This document shows, piece by piece, positions 1 to 6,164 of a DNA stretch of 14,271 nt. A program made the translations under genes and the position numbers. The notes under the pieces were generated by a model. It saw nothing but the letters and a program-made list of their open reading frames with translations, had not been told where the DNA came from and searched no databases. The stretch is taken from NCBI GenBank assembly GCA_017453765.1, contig JAFTEG010000230.1, forward strand, positions 1-14,271. Direction: 5' to 3'. Within the stretch, counting starts at the first letter, position 1. Each line of letters starts with the position of its first letter. This DNA is from Selenomonadaceae bacterium. GTDB lineage: Bacteria; Bacillota; Negativicutes; Selenomonadales; Selenomonadaceae.

Positions 1-1033
1 ATGACGCCACGCAGAAAAAATCCATTAAAAATAACGCGTGGCCGAAAAGATATGCGACGGGATTTTTGCGCGTGTTTACGAATCTTACAAGCAACGTTAG
101 CAATTTTAATTTTTGCGCCGCCGAAACTTCCTCCGTCAATGTGTCGCGAATTTTTCTAAGGCTTGATGAATTAAAATCCGTCGACTCCAGCCTTTCAAAA
201 ATTGCTTGATACAATCTTAATTCCTGCGACAACATTTTAAGCGGCTTTAAAATTTCTGAAGTTCGCGTCAACATTGCGACGGCAAGCGCAAGTGAAAGTA
301 TCGGCACGATTGGCAGTAAAAATAATGCGGACATTGAGTCGATATTTCCCGTTAAGGCAAGCGCGGCAATTAAAATCATAATCGGTACCGGCACGAAACG
401 CAGATAAAAAATTTTTCTGATGTGCGGTATCGGTTCTTCCATTGCCTTAATCAGCGGCGTTGTGTCGTGATTGTTGGGCATAAGTCGCGCCAATGCTTCA
501 AGGTCAAGCGACAATCGCGGGCGCTGTAAAAGTTCGGCAACTCCTTTTTGACGCAAGCGCACTTCCGCAAAGTCTTTCGGCGGTATCGGTGAAAAAGATT
601 TCGCCAACCTGTCACGTCCGCGCTTAGTCCTTGCCGCGCAGATGTATTGAAAGATTGAGCCCTTGCCGAAAATGTAAAGGTCAACGTCTTGCGGTCGGTC
701 GTCGTCAAGATAATTTCCGCCGTCGTTGGAACGTTTGCGCCAAGTGCCGCGTGCCCGCACAATGTACGAATTTAAAACATTTAGGCGACTTATCAAAAAT
801 CTTTGTCGCCGATTAATTTCGTCGTGACGCCCAACCAAACTGAAAAAAATCATAAACAAAATTGTCGCGACAATGTACGCGTTATGGTATCCGTCCGCGC
901 CGATTGCCAAACTTAAAATTCCCGCGATAAAAACTGCTGTCCGCGCCCAAATAATTTTTTTTTCGCGCCGATATAATCTTTTCTGTTCGTCGAGGTCAAT
1001 TTCTCTTTCGTTGTCATAAAAAGCTTTATTCAC
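1..1033 (-). CDS. Membrane-anchored MutS-family protein, N-terminal part (cut by window edge)
   Basis: About 344 codons are visible; the gene runs off the left edge, so the expected MutS ATPase domain is not seen. I chose the GTG at 1033 because AAAGGAAA lies 7-10 nt before it and no in-frame ATG precedes the conserved part. Seen: two adjacent hydrophobic helices around residues 28-67 (WARTAVFIAGILSLAIG, then AYIVATILFMIFFSLVG), a middle segment GNYLDDDRPQDVDLYIFGKG followed by SIFQYICAARTKRGRDRLA, and two more hydrophobic helices around residues 210-255. The DxDLxxFGKGSLFQ...T..GR..L pattern is the MutS core/lever region of membrane-tethered MutS relatives found in Firmicutes and Bacteroidetes. 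These lack the mismatch-recognition domain, and their function is not established. It may be transcribed from its own promoter overlapping the end of apbE. The family assignment rests on remembered motif similarity. Confidence 0.7.
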   Translation of the reverse strand, partial: MNKAFYDNEREIDLDEQKRLYRREKKIIWARTAVFIAGILSLAIGADGYHNAYIVATILFMIFFSLVGRHDEINRRQRFLISRLNVLNSYIVRARGTWRKRSNDGGNYLDDDRPQDVDLYIFGKGSIFQYICAARTKRGRDRLAKSFSPIPPKDFAEVRLRQKGVAELLQRPRLSLDLEALARLMPNNHDTTPLIKAMEEPIPHIRKIFYLRFVPVPIMILIAALALTGNIDSMSALFLLPIVPILSLALAVAMLTRTSEILKPLKMLSQELRLYQAIFERLESTDFNSSSLRKIRDTLTEEVSAAQKLKLLTLLVRFVNTRKNPVAYLFGHALFLMDFFCVAS

Positions 1034-1062
1034 GTAAAAATTTCCTTTCAATTTTTTCCGCG

Positions 1063-1068
1063 ATTATA
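1063..1068 (-). promoter_or_regulatory. Extended -10 promoter for the MutS-like gene
   Basis: Read on the minus strand, TGATATAAT is a perfect -10 hexamer preceded by a TGn extension, about 30 nt before the GTG start. No good -35 hexamer is visible 17 bp upstream, as is usual for extended -10 promoters. It lies just beyond the apbE stop codon. Confidence 0.5.
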
Positions 1069-1077
1069 TCACAAATT

Positions 1078-2016
1078 TTATTTTAATTTACCAAAAATTT
1101 CGTGAGTGACAACAAAATTAATTTTATCCTGCGGGAAAATATTTTTACTTTTCACTTCGTCAAGAATAAAAATTGATGTGCTTAAAATATCGGCGACAGT
1201 CCCGCAATTTTCTATTTCACTCGAAACGGTAACCGTCGCGGAAATTACGCCGCCGTCAACAGGCTTGCAAGTTTGCGGATCGATTATGTGATGATAACGC
1301 TTGCCGTCGACTTCAAAAAAATTTTCGTAATCACCTGAAGTCGAAATGGCGGAGTTTTCAATTTCCAAAACGTCAACCAAATTTTCACCGCGCGGATTTT
1401 TCAAGCCAATTTTCTTTTTGCCAATAGCATAAATCGTACTTGTGCCAAAATCAATAAGTCCGTCAGAAATTTTATGTTTGGCAAAAATTTTCCGCGCAAT
1501 GTCGACGCCATAACCTTTGCCGACGCCGCCCAAATTTATTTTAACTCCCGCAGTGTCAACGTAGGCACTGCAATTTTTTTCGTCAAGGTGCAAGTGATTG
1601 TAGCCGACAAAATTTTTCACGTCGTCAACTTCTTCCTGCGACGGAAGGATTTTATTTTTCTTCGCGACTTTCCACAAATCGACCGCCGCGCCAATCGTCA
1701 CGTCAAACGCGCCGCTCGTAACTTCCGAATAACTTTGCGAAATTTTTAATACTTCAAAGACGTTCGGACTAATTTTTATAAAGTTGCCGTTACCTGCGCC
1801 GTCGTTTAAATTTTTTACATCAATTTTCACATCTTCGACGAAGGCAAAAATTTTTTCAAAACTTTCATCAACGGCAATTTTTGCGTCGTCACCTGTCGCC
1901 TTAAGTGTAACAATTGTTCCCATAATTTTTTCCGTGCGTTCGTAAATCACGGAATCTTTACAGCCGAAAATAAAAAACGCCGTCATAATCAACAGCGACA
2001 TTAAAATTTTTTTCAT
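1078..2016 (-). CDS. apbE: FAD:protein FMN transferase, ApbE family lipoprotein
   Basis: The 312-residue product fits the family length. The N-terminus is a lipoprotein signal with a lipobox ending FIFGC (Cys19), so the enzyme should be anchored outside the cytoplasmic membrane. ApbE enzymes split FAD and attach FMN covalently to Thr/Ser of partner proteins such as NqrB/NqrC and RnfG/RnfD. Seen motifs: MGTIVT (32-37), the binding stretch NLGGVGKGYGVD (161-172), STSGDYENFF (225-234), YHHIIDP (241-247) and ADILSTSIFIL (275-285), whose Asp is the usual metal ligand. Small departures are DFGTSTIYAIG where DFGGN is common, and Cys250 where Gly is common. It lies 6 nt after exbD and should be co-transcribed with it. 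No flavinylation substrate gene is visible here. The family call is firm; the partner is unknown. Confidence 0.93.
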   Translation of the reverse strand: MKKILMSLLIMTAFFIFGCKDSVIYERTEKIMGTIVTLKATGDDAKIAVDESFEKIFAFVEDVKIDVKNLNDGAGNGNFIKISPNVFEVLKISQSYSEVTSGAFDVTIGAAVDLWKVAKKNKILPSQEEVDDVKNFVGYNHLHLDEKNCSAYVDTAGVKINLGGVGKGYGVDIARKIFAKHKISDGLIDFGTSTIYAIGKKKIGLKNPRGENLVDVLEIENSAISTSGDYENFFEVDGKRYHHIIDPQTCKPVDGGVISATVTVSSEIENCGTVADILSTSIFILDEVKSKNIFPQDKINFVVTHEIFGKLK

Positions 2017-2022
2017 GATAAT

Positions 2023-2430
2023 TTATTCTTTGCTTGTTGCAATGGATACGTGACGTGCGCCGGATTTTTTCAGCAAGTCCAACACCGACACAACATTTTC
2101 GTACCGCGCAGATTTATCACCGCGAATCAGAAAAACCGTTTCGGAATTTGATTCAAGCGTTGCAGAAATTTTTTGCGGCAAATTTTCAGCGGACGTTGCG
2201 TCACTTTCATAAAGAATATTTCCGTCAGCCGTCACCGTGATTGATATGACGTTCGGGCGCGTTTCAACGTTGCCGCTTGCCGCCTTCGGAAGTGTGACTT
2301 GCAAAGAAGTTGTCTGCACCATATAAATTGTGCCGAGCATAAAAAATACCAGCAGGAACAACATTATATCAATCATCGGTATAATCATAACTGTCGGCTG
2401 TTTCATTTCGCGAAAGTCGCGGCGTTTCAT
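2023..2430 (-). CDS. exbD: ExbD/TolR-family biopolymer transport protein
   Basis: The 135-residue protein has one N-terminal membrane helix and a periplasmic C-terminal domain, the ExbD/TolR layout. A short basic cytoplasmic start (MKRRDFREMKQP) leads into IIPMIDIMLFLLVFFMLGTI, where Asp21 matches the conserved intramembrane aspartate that carries protons. The periplasmic part (GNVETRPNVISITVTADGNI and later VFLIRGDKSARYENVVSVLD) matches the family pattern. With ExbB it would form a proton-driven motor that energises TonB- or TolA-type partners across the envelope. The ATG at 2430 has GGAGG 11 nt upstream and overlaps the end of exbB by 62 nt, suggesting translational coupling. An alternative ATG 24 nt downstream (MKQPTV) would also keep the helix. 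No tonB is in the window, so TolR- or ExbD-type use cannot be separated. Confidence 0.9.
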   Translation of the reverse strand: MKRRDFREMKQPTVMIIPMIDIMLFLLVFFMLGTIYMVQTTSLQVTLPKAASGNVETRPNVISITVTADGNILYESDATSAENLPQKISATLESNSETVFLIRGDKSARYENVVSVLDLLKKSGARHVSIATSKE

Positions 2431-3040
2431 TTAATTCACTTCCTCCGCCGAATTTTCCGAGCACCAGCAAAATTGTTTTATCGAGTTTGGAAAGTATTTC
2501 GTCAAGTCTTTGTGTAAAGTAGGTGTGGACAATCAGCGCGAAAATTGCCACGCAAAGTCCAGTTGCAGTCGCGATTAACGCTTCACCGATGCCGCCCGTT
2601 ATCGCCAACGATTGACCCGCCTGCACGCTGAAAATGTTAAACGTTTCAATCATTCCAAAAATTGTTCCGAGCAAGCCCAAAAGCGGCGCCAATGTCACAA
2701 TCATTGACAAATAATTCAAGCGGGCGCGAAGGTTCATTGCAACTTCTTCGTATACAAGATTCATCGCGACTTCCACGTTTTCGCCGTTAAGTGCCGCCGA
2801 AATTCCCGCAACGGCAATTTCCCTCAAACAACTTTTTTTCTGTCGACAATAACTTAAAACGTCTTCCGCCTTATGCGCACGCAATCTTCCCTTTAAGTTG
2901 AAGAGAAAATTTTCACTGCCGCTTTCAACGTAGCCGTAAAATCTAAGTCGTTCAATGCCAATCGCGGCAACGATTATCGAAGTCGCCAGCAATAAATACA
3001 TTACCGGTCCGCCCTTCGTGAAAATTTCCATTAAATCCAA
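2369..3040 (-). CDS. exbB: ExbB/TolQ/MotA-family proton channel protein
   Basis: About 223 residues. Three membrane segments are seen: GGPVMYLLLATSIIVAAIGI near the N-terminus, LSMIVTLAPLLGLLGTIFGM in the middle and GIGEALIATATGLCVAIFAL near the end. The APLLGLLGTIFGMIETF and GIGEALIATATGL stretches are the diagnostic MotA/TolQ/ExbB signature. With ExbD it forms the proton-conducting motor in the cytoplasmic membrane. I chose the TTG at 3040 because GGGAGAG sits 8 nt before it. The ATG at 3031 (MEIFTKGG) is the alternative, lacking a well-spaced ribosome site. An in-frame extension up to 3142 exists but reads through hairpin-rich repeat DNA and is rejected. The C-terminal tail (SRNETADSYDYTDD) overlaps exbD. 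It is first gene of the exbB-exbD-apbE operon. Confidence 0.9.
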   Translation of the reverse strand: MDLMEIFTKGGPVMYLLLATSIIVAAIGIERLRFYGYVESGSENFLFNLKGRLRAHKAEDVLSYCRQKKSCLREIAVAGISAALNGENVEVAMNLVYEEVAMNLRARLNYLSMIVTLAPLLGLLGTIFGMIETFNIFSVQAGQSLAITGGIGEALIATATGLCVAIFALIVHTYFTQRLDEILSKLDKTILLVLGKFGGGSELNETPRLSRNETADSYDYTDD

Positions 3041-3111
3041 AATTTTTTCTCTCCCAAGTTTCGCAAAAATTTTTTGCGCTTGTTGATTAAGTAAATGCAA
3101 ATAGGAGGGAA

Positions 3112-3181
3112 GGCGCGCAAGGATGCGCGCCCGTCCGCACAAGTCGCCGGACGCGACTTCTGCGGACTTGTTTTCTTTTTG
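3112..3181. repeat. Paired perfect hairpins in the exbB leader, probable dispersed repeat
   Basis: Two strong inverted repeats lie back to back. The first is GGCGCGCA at 3112-3119 against TGCGCGCC at 3124-3131, with an AGGA loop. The second is GTCCGCA-C-AAGTCGC at 3133-3147 against GCGACTT-C-TGCGGAC at 3153-3167, 14 pairs around one C-C mismatch with a CGGAC loop. A T-rich run at 3168-3180 follows on the plus strand, so the second could terminate rightward transcription. On the minus strand both would fold in the exbB leader. A third smaller hairpin, CTTTTG-CGC-CAAAAG, lies just to the right. The density of perfect stems is typical of dispersed intergenic repeats, but a second copy is not in this window. 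Confidence 0.6.
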
Positions 3182-3257
3182 ACAGCTTTTGCGCCAAAAG
3201 AAAAGAAGTTTATAAAAAAATTTCCACGCTTGATTTTACAAAAAAAAATTATTTAAG

Positions 3258-3286
3258 AGTATATCATAAAAAATTTTTTTGTTCAA
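3258..3286 (-). promoter_or_regulatory. Sigma-70-type promoter for exbB-exbD-apbE
   Basis: Read on the minus strand, TTGAAC (3286-3281), a 17-bp spacer and TATACT (3263-3258), with a TGA extension before the -10, make a near-consensus promoter. Transcription would start near 3251, giving a leader of about 210 nt that contains the hairpins at 3112-3167 and a short CGCAAAAA/TTTTTGCG palindrome nearer the gene. Confidence 0.75.
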
Positions 3287-3302
3287 TTCTCCAACCTAAA
3301 AG

Positions 3303-3345
3303 CTAGATCGCTAGTTGCCAGTTGCTAGTTACTAGCTGCTAATTT
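3303..3345. repeat. Heptanucleotide short tandem repeat (CTAGTTG type)
   Basis: After CTAGATCG come five 7-bp units in register from 3311: CTAGTTG, CCAGTTG, CTAGTTA, CTAGCTG, CTAATTT. The strict period of 7 with drifting units recalls the STRR repeats of cyanobacteria. It lies between the divergent exbB promoter and the metal permease gene. Confidence 0.75.
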
Positions 3346-3353
3346 TGCGCAGA

Positions 3354-3380
3354 TTGACAATAGTGATAAAATTTTATTAA
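3354..3380 (+). promoter_or_regulatory. Possible promoter and palindromic operator for the metal permease
   Basis: A consensus -35 TTGACA (3354-3359) is followed 15 bp later by TATTAA (3375-3380), an imperfect -10 at short spacing. The perfect palindrome ATAAAATTTTAT (3366-3377) fills the spacer and would suit a metal-responsive repressor such as a Zur/Fur-type protein. No match to a specific box is claimed. Confidence 0.4.
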
Positions 3381-3403
3381 CAAACTTTATACGGAGCAGT
3401 TGA

Positions 3404-4201
3404 ATGTTTGAATTTGAATTTATGCGCAATGCGTTATGTGCCGTCCTGCTTGTAACACCGCTTTTTGGAATACTTTCAACAATGGTCGTGTCAAATCGGA
3501 TGGCGTTTTTTTCTGACTCGTTGGGACACGGCGCATTTACCGGAATTGCAATCGGCGCATTAATCGGCGTCGACGAAGAAATTGTCGGCTTATTGGCATT
3601 TTCAATAATCTTTGCGCTGATGATAACCTATATAAAAAATAAATCACACAGCGGCGCAGATACGGTTATCGGCGTGTTCAGCTCGACGGCAATAGCACTG
3701 GGTTTAATGTTGATGTCGGCGGGCGGCAAGTTTAATAAATTTTCGCGCTTTCTAATCGGCGACTTGTTAAGCATTTCAAAAGACGATTTAATTTATTTGG
3801 CGGCAGTCTTCGTGGCGGTTTTAATTTTGTGGGCAATACTTTTCAATCGATTGTTGATAGCGTCGGTTAATAAAACTTTGGCGCGCAGTCGCGGAATAAA
3901 TACGCTGGTCGTCGAATCAATTTTCGCGGTAATGTTGGCAGTCGTCGTGGCGTTAAGCATTCAATGGGTAGGAATTTTGATAATCAACGCGCTGTTGGTT
4001 TTACCTGCGGCGGCTGCGCGAAATGTAACAAATTCCGTCAAACCGTATCATTTATTAAGCGTCGCCATTGCTCTGACTTCGGGCGTCGCGGGATTATTTT
4101 TGGCATATGAAATAAATTCTGCGGCTGGTTCAACGATTGTTGTTTGCGCGTCAGCAATTTATTTTGTGACTCTGATTTTAAAGCCGCGATTTGTAAAATA
4201 A
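3404..4201 (+). CDS. Metal (zinc/manganese-type) ABC transporter permease, ABC-3 family
   Basis: The 265-residue hydrophobic protein has about eight membrane segments and no other domain, matching ZnuB/MntB/TroC-type permeases in length and pattern. Seen: [20 protein letters not shown] around residues 26-45, the family's N-terminal signature, and [20 protein letters not shown] in the second half, the stretch that contacts the ATPase. Family members move Zn2+ or Mn2+ inward with a periplasmic binding protein and an ATPase. The metal cannot be told from sequence. Neither partner gene is adjacent: upstream are repeats and a divergent operon, downstream is hisIE. It therefore looks like a single-gene unit or the separated end of a transporter operon. 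The ATG at 3404 has GGAG 6-9 nt upstream. A palindrome at 3366-3377 may be its metal-responsive operator. Confidence 0.88.
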   Translation: MFEFEFMRNALCAVLLVTPLFGILSTMVVSNRMAFFSDSLGHGAFTGIAIGALIGVDEEIVGLLAFSIIFALMITYIKNKSHSGADTVIGVFSSTAIALGLMLMSAGGKFNKFSRFLIGDLLSISKDDLIYLAAVFVAVLILWAILFNRLLIASVNKTLARSRGINTLVVESIFAVMLAVVVALSIQWVGILIINALLVLPAAAARNVTNSVKPYHLLSVAIALTSGVAGLFLAYEINSAAGSTIVVCASAIYFVTLILKPRFVK

Positions 4202-4292
4202 GGTGCTGTCAATCGTCGAAAAGTTTTGTTGCAGGAGAAAAAATAATTTTGTTGAAAATTTTAAAGAAAAATTTTTAGGAGGTAGCGGGTTA

Positions 4293-4994
4293 ATGGAAAT
4301 TGATATTAGCAAAATTAAATTTAACGTACACGGGCTTGTACCCGCGATTGTGCAGGAAGAAAGCGGGCAGGTGTTAATGCTTGCCTATATGAATGAAGAA
4401 TCGCTTAAAAAGACGATTGAAACCGGCTACACGCATTTTTACAGCCGCAGTCGTCAAAAACTTTGGAAGAAGGGCGAAACCAGCGGCAACGTTCAGCAGG
4501 TCAAGGCGCTGTACTATGACTGCGACGGCGACGCGCTTTTAGTGGTAGTTCATCAAACCGGCGTTGCGTGTCACACCGGTACGTATTCTTGTTTCAGTGG
4601 GCGCAGACTTGATGCTAATGACAAATTGCCTGCCGTAGTCGAACAGCCGCCGCAGGAAAATCCTGCACTGATTTTGTACGAGCTTTACTCCGTGATAAAG
4701 GACAGGCAGCGTCACCCCGTCGAAGGTTCATATACAAATTACCTTTTCGGCGCGGGGCAGGATAAAATACTTAAGAAAGTCGGCGAAGAGGCGGTAGAGA
4801 CGATTATAGCGTCCAAAAACGGCGTTGAAAAAGATATACTCTACGAAATGGGCGATCTGTGGTATCACTGCCTTGTACTTTTGGCGTTTCACGGAATTAA
4901 GCCGGAAAATCTTTTTGCGGAGCTTATGGACAGACGTAAAGGCGGCAACTATCATAAATTTACCGGCAAGACCGGCGAACGTCCTAAGGATTAG
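4293..4994 (+). CDS. hisIE: Bifunctional phosphoribosyl-AMP cyclohydrolase / phosphoribosyl-ATP pyrophosphatase
   Basis: The 233-residue fusion carries out steps 2 and 3 of histidine synthesis in the cytoplasm. Residues 1-110 are His[11 protein letters not shown] (29-38), [15 protein letters not shown] (51-65) and the metal sites DCDGD (76-80), Cys93 and Cys100 in [11 protein letters not shown]. Residues about 124-220 are His[12 protein letters not shown], then the pyrophosphohydrolase helix [13 protein letters not shown] (161-173) and the second acidic motif YEMGDLWYH (184-192). The ATG at 4293 is fixed by AGGAGG at 4277-4282. An in-frame GTG at 4203 would add 30 unconserved residues and has no comparable site. 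No other his gene is next to it, so it stands apart from any his operon. Its TAG stop is inside the heptad repeat that follows. Confidence 0.95.
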   Translation: MEIDISKIKFNVHGLVPAIVQEESGQVLMLAYMNEESLKKTIETGYTHFYSRSRQKLWKKGETSGNVQQVKALYYDCDGDALLVVVHQTGVACHTGTYSCFSGRRLDANDKLPAVVEQPPQENPALILYELYSVIKDRQRHPVEGSYTNYLFGAGQDKILKKVGEEAVETIIASKNGVEKDILYEMGDLWYHCLVLLAFHGIKPENLFAELMDRRKGGNYHKFTGKTGERPKD

Positions 4995-5026
4995 GGGCTA
5001 GGGGCTAGGATTTAGGGGCTAGCTTA
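4985..5026. repeat. Heptanucleotide short tandem repeat (TAGGGGC type)
   Basis: Units in 7-bp register are TAGGGGC (4992), TAGGGGC (4999), TAGGATT (5006), TAGGGGC (5013) and TAGCTTA (5020), with a degenerate AAGGATT before them. The repeat spans the hisIE stop codon and, through AGGGG at 5014-5018, supplies the only visible ribosome binding site for the deacetylase gene (9 nt before its ATG). Confidence 0.8.
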
Positions 5027-5027
5027 A

Positions 5028-5852
5028 ATGAAAAAGTTTTTTCTTGTCTTAACGATAATAATTGGGTGGATAATTTTTGCCTTTGAACCCTCACATTACG
5101 CATTACGCCTTACGAATTACGCATTAACAGAGGCTCAGCCGATTTCAGAAATTGCCGCCGGTCCTAAAATTTTGGTGCTGAATTATCACCAAATTAAAAA
5201 CGGCAACAGCTATCTTGCCGTTCACCTTGACGACTTCGACGCGCAGATGAATTATTTGGTTGAAAACGGCTACGTTGCAATTACGCCGGACGCATTGTTA
5301 AGCGCGTTGGAAGGTGAATTGGAATTGCCGCCCAAACCCGTGCTGATAACGTTCGACGACGGCTACAGTGACAACTACGAAAACGCCTTTCCGATTCTGC
5401 AAAAGTACGGTCTGCGTGCCACCATTTTCATAATTCCCGCGCTTGTCGGCAAGGAAGGCTATATGACGTGGGACGAGCTTAACGAAATGGAAGAAAACGG
5501 CATTACAATGCAGTCCCACACGCTGAATCACATTGCGCTTGAGGAGTTGCCCGATGACGCCATGCGTACGGAGTTGCTGAAGTCAAAACAGATTCTTGAA
5601 GAAAAATTAGGTCACGCCGTTGACTTCGTCGCGTATCCTACCGGCACTTACAATCTGCATATTGCCGGAATTGCAAGGGAAGTCGGCTACAAAGGCGCCT
5701 TTACGATTAAGTACGGCAACGTCGATTTAGGCAGTAACTTCTTTGCATTGGAGCGCGTACCGATTTTTCAGACGCCTACCACTATGAAAGATTTTTACGA
5801 ACGAATTAATTTCCGCCAAAGTTTTGAAGAGTTCGGCTGGATAAAAAAATAA
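5028..5852 (+). CDS. Exported polysaccharide deacetylase (NodB homology, CE4 family)
   Basis: The 274-residue protein has an N-terminal hydrophobic signal or anchor (MKKFFLVLTIIIGWIIFAF), then a NodB-type carbohydrate deacetylase domain. Catalytic motifs seen are ITFDDGY (107-113, with Asp110 the general base and Asp111 a metal ligand), SHTLNH (163-168, two metal histidines) and AYPTGTYN (202-209), a variant of the usual YPYG motif. An early LNYHQI (51-56) resembles the PgaB/IcaB group, which deacetylates poly-N-acetylglucosamine, but peptidoglycan or capsule targets are equally possible. It would act outside the cytoplasmic membrane. Residues 22-33 (SHYALRLTNYAL) are encoded by a 7-bp tandem repeat and are probably not conserved. 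The ATG at 5028 draws its ribosome site from the upstream heptad repeat. It lies 33 nt after hisIE. The enzyme class is firm; the substrate is unknown. Confidence 0.88.
   Translation: MKKFFLVLTIIIGWIIFAFEPSHYALRLTNYALTEAQPISEIAAGPKILVLNYHQIKNGNSYLAVHLDDFDAQMNYLVENGYVAITPDALLSALEGELELPPKPVLITFDDGYSDNYENAFPILQKYGLRATIFIIPALVGKEGYMTWDELNEMEENGITMQSHTLNHIALEELPDDAMRTELLKSKQILEEKLGHAVDFVAYPTGTYNLHIAGIAREVGYKGAFTIKYGNVDLGSNFFALERVPIFQTPTTMKDFYERINFRQSFEEFGWIKK
5094..5128. repeat. Heptanucleotide short tandem repeat inside the deacetylase gene (CATTACG type)
   Basis: Five 7-bp units in register are CATTACG, CATTACG, CCTTACG, AATTACG, CATTAAC. The 35-bp block lies inside the reading frame, just after the signal-peptide core. 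Since 7 is not a multiple of 3, gain or loss of one unit would shift the frame. A shorter copy of the same repeat in opposite orientation lies at 13420-13440. Confidence 0.85.
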
Positions 5853-5853
5853 G

Positions 5854-5882
5854 TTGCAAAAGGTTTGGCGCTGTGGTAAAAT
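5854..5882 (+). promoter_or_regulatory. Strong promoter for a convergent small RNA
   Basis: TTGCAA (5854-5859), a 17-bp spacer, then TAAAAT (5877-5882) with a TGG extension before the -10. It begins right after the deacetylase stop and points at the 3' end of the small hydrophobic ORF on the other strand. No credible coding gene follows it on the plus strand. Confidence 0.7.
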
Positions 5883-5940
5883 TTCAGCGTGTAAGTTAGA
5901 AAAAATAATCGAAAAACCATTCCAAGCTTGTCACAGGCGC

Positions 5941-5980
5941 AAAAAAAGCCCCCAAGAAATCTGGCGAGATTCTTGGGGGT
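5941..5980 (-). terminator. Intrinsic terminator of the small hydrophobic peptide gene
   Basis: Read on the minus strand, CCCCCAAGAA-TCT and AGA-TTTCTTGGGGG form a long GC-rich stem with a CGCC loop, followed by CTTTTTTT (5948-5941). This is a textbook terminator, about 35 nt past the TGA at 6015. Confidence 0.85.
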
Positions 5981-5998
5981 TGCGTCTATTCAGACGCC

Positions 5999-6030
5999 AA
6001 AGGTTTTGGGTTCGTCACCAAAACTTTTTA
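5999..6030 (+). terminator. Probable terminator of the convergent small RNA
   Basis: AGGTTTTGG (6001-6009) pairs with CCAAAACTT (6018-6026) around an 8-nt loop, with one G-U pair and two more A-T pairs outside it, running into TTTTT (6025-6029). The stem is AT-rich, so termination may be partial. It overlaps the stop codon of the peptide gene on the other strand. Confidence 0.5.
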
Positions 6031-6113
6031 AGGAGCTGATCGAACCACTTGCCGACGTACTTTGAAAGCACGTTAGCCGCGATCATTTTTATTATGTCAA
6101 AAAACCACTCCAA
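6015..6113 (-). CDS. Small hydrophobic peptide, type I toxin-like
   Basis: A 32-residue peptide begins (M/L)EWFFDIIKMIAANVLS, continues KYVGKWFDQLL and ends KKFW. It has one hydrophobic or amphipathic helix and a basic end, as expected of a membrane-acting type I toxin. The start is TTG at 6113, because AAAGGGGGTGA (6130-6120), almost the full anti-16S complement, is spaced right for it; the in-frame GTG at 6122 overlaps that site. It has its own -10 (6165-6170), a strong terminator at 5941-5980 and a convergent promoter-driven RNA overlapping its 3' end. The 5' end of its mRNA can pair with its ribosome site. I do not recognise a named family: it is not Fst, TxpA/BsrG, Ldr or Hok by sequence. 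The coding call rests on the ribosome site and architecture. Confidence 0.6.
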   Translation of the reverse strand: MEWFFDIIKMIAANVLSKYVGKWFDQLLKKFW

Positions 6114-6164
6114 TCCGGTCACCCCCTTTTGTCATTAGACTCAGGAGTACTTGGTGACGCGCAT

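Larger units (their letters stand above)
5889..6030 (+). ncRNA. Candidate antisense RNA (type I antitoxin-like)
   Basis: The boundaries are inferred: the start comes from the promoter at 5854-5882 and the end from the intrinsic terminator-like hairpin at 5999-6029. The RNA of roughly 140 nt would pair over about 85 nt with the 3' end and terminator of the convergent mRNA for the 32-residue hydrophobic peptide, including its stop codon. It would contain three stems: 5949-5979, GCGTCT/AGACGC at 5982-5997, and 6001-6026. The arrangement matches antisense RNAs of txpA/ratA-type systems. No open frame in it has a convincing ribosome site. Confidence 0.55.

Noticed and set aside
3041..3142. Longer ExbB reading frame beginning MCGRARILARLPSYL
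   Set aside because: The extension is encoded by hairpin repeat DNA, shows no ExbB similarity and has no suitable ribosome site; the TTG at 3040 with GGGAGAG is better.
4203..4292. GTG start for HisIE adding 30 residues
   Set aside because: The added stretch is not part of HisI, and AGGAGG at 4277-4282 clearly serves the ATG at 4293.
5854..6039. 61-codon plus-strand frame over the small RNA region
   Set aside because: The start lies within the -35 element, there is no ribosome site, and the frame runs through two terminator hairpins.
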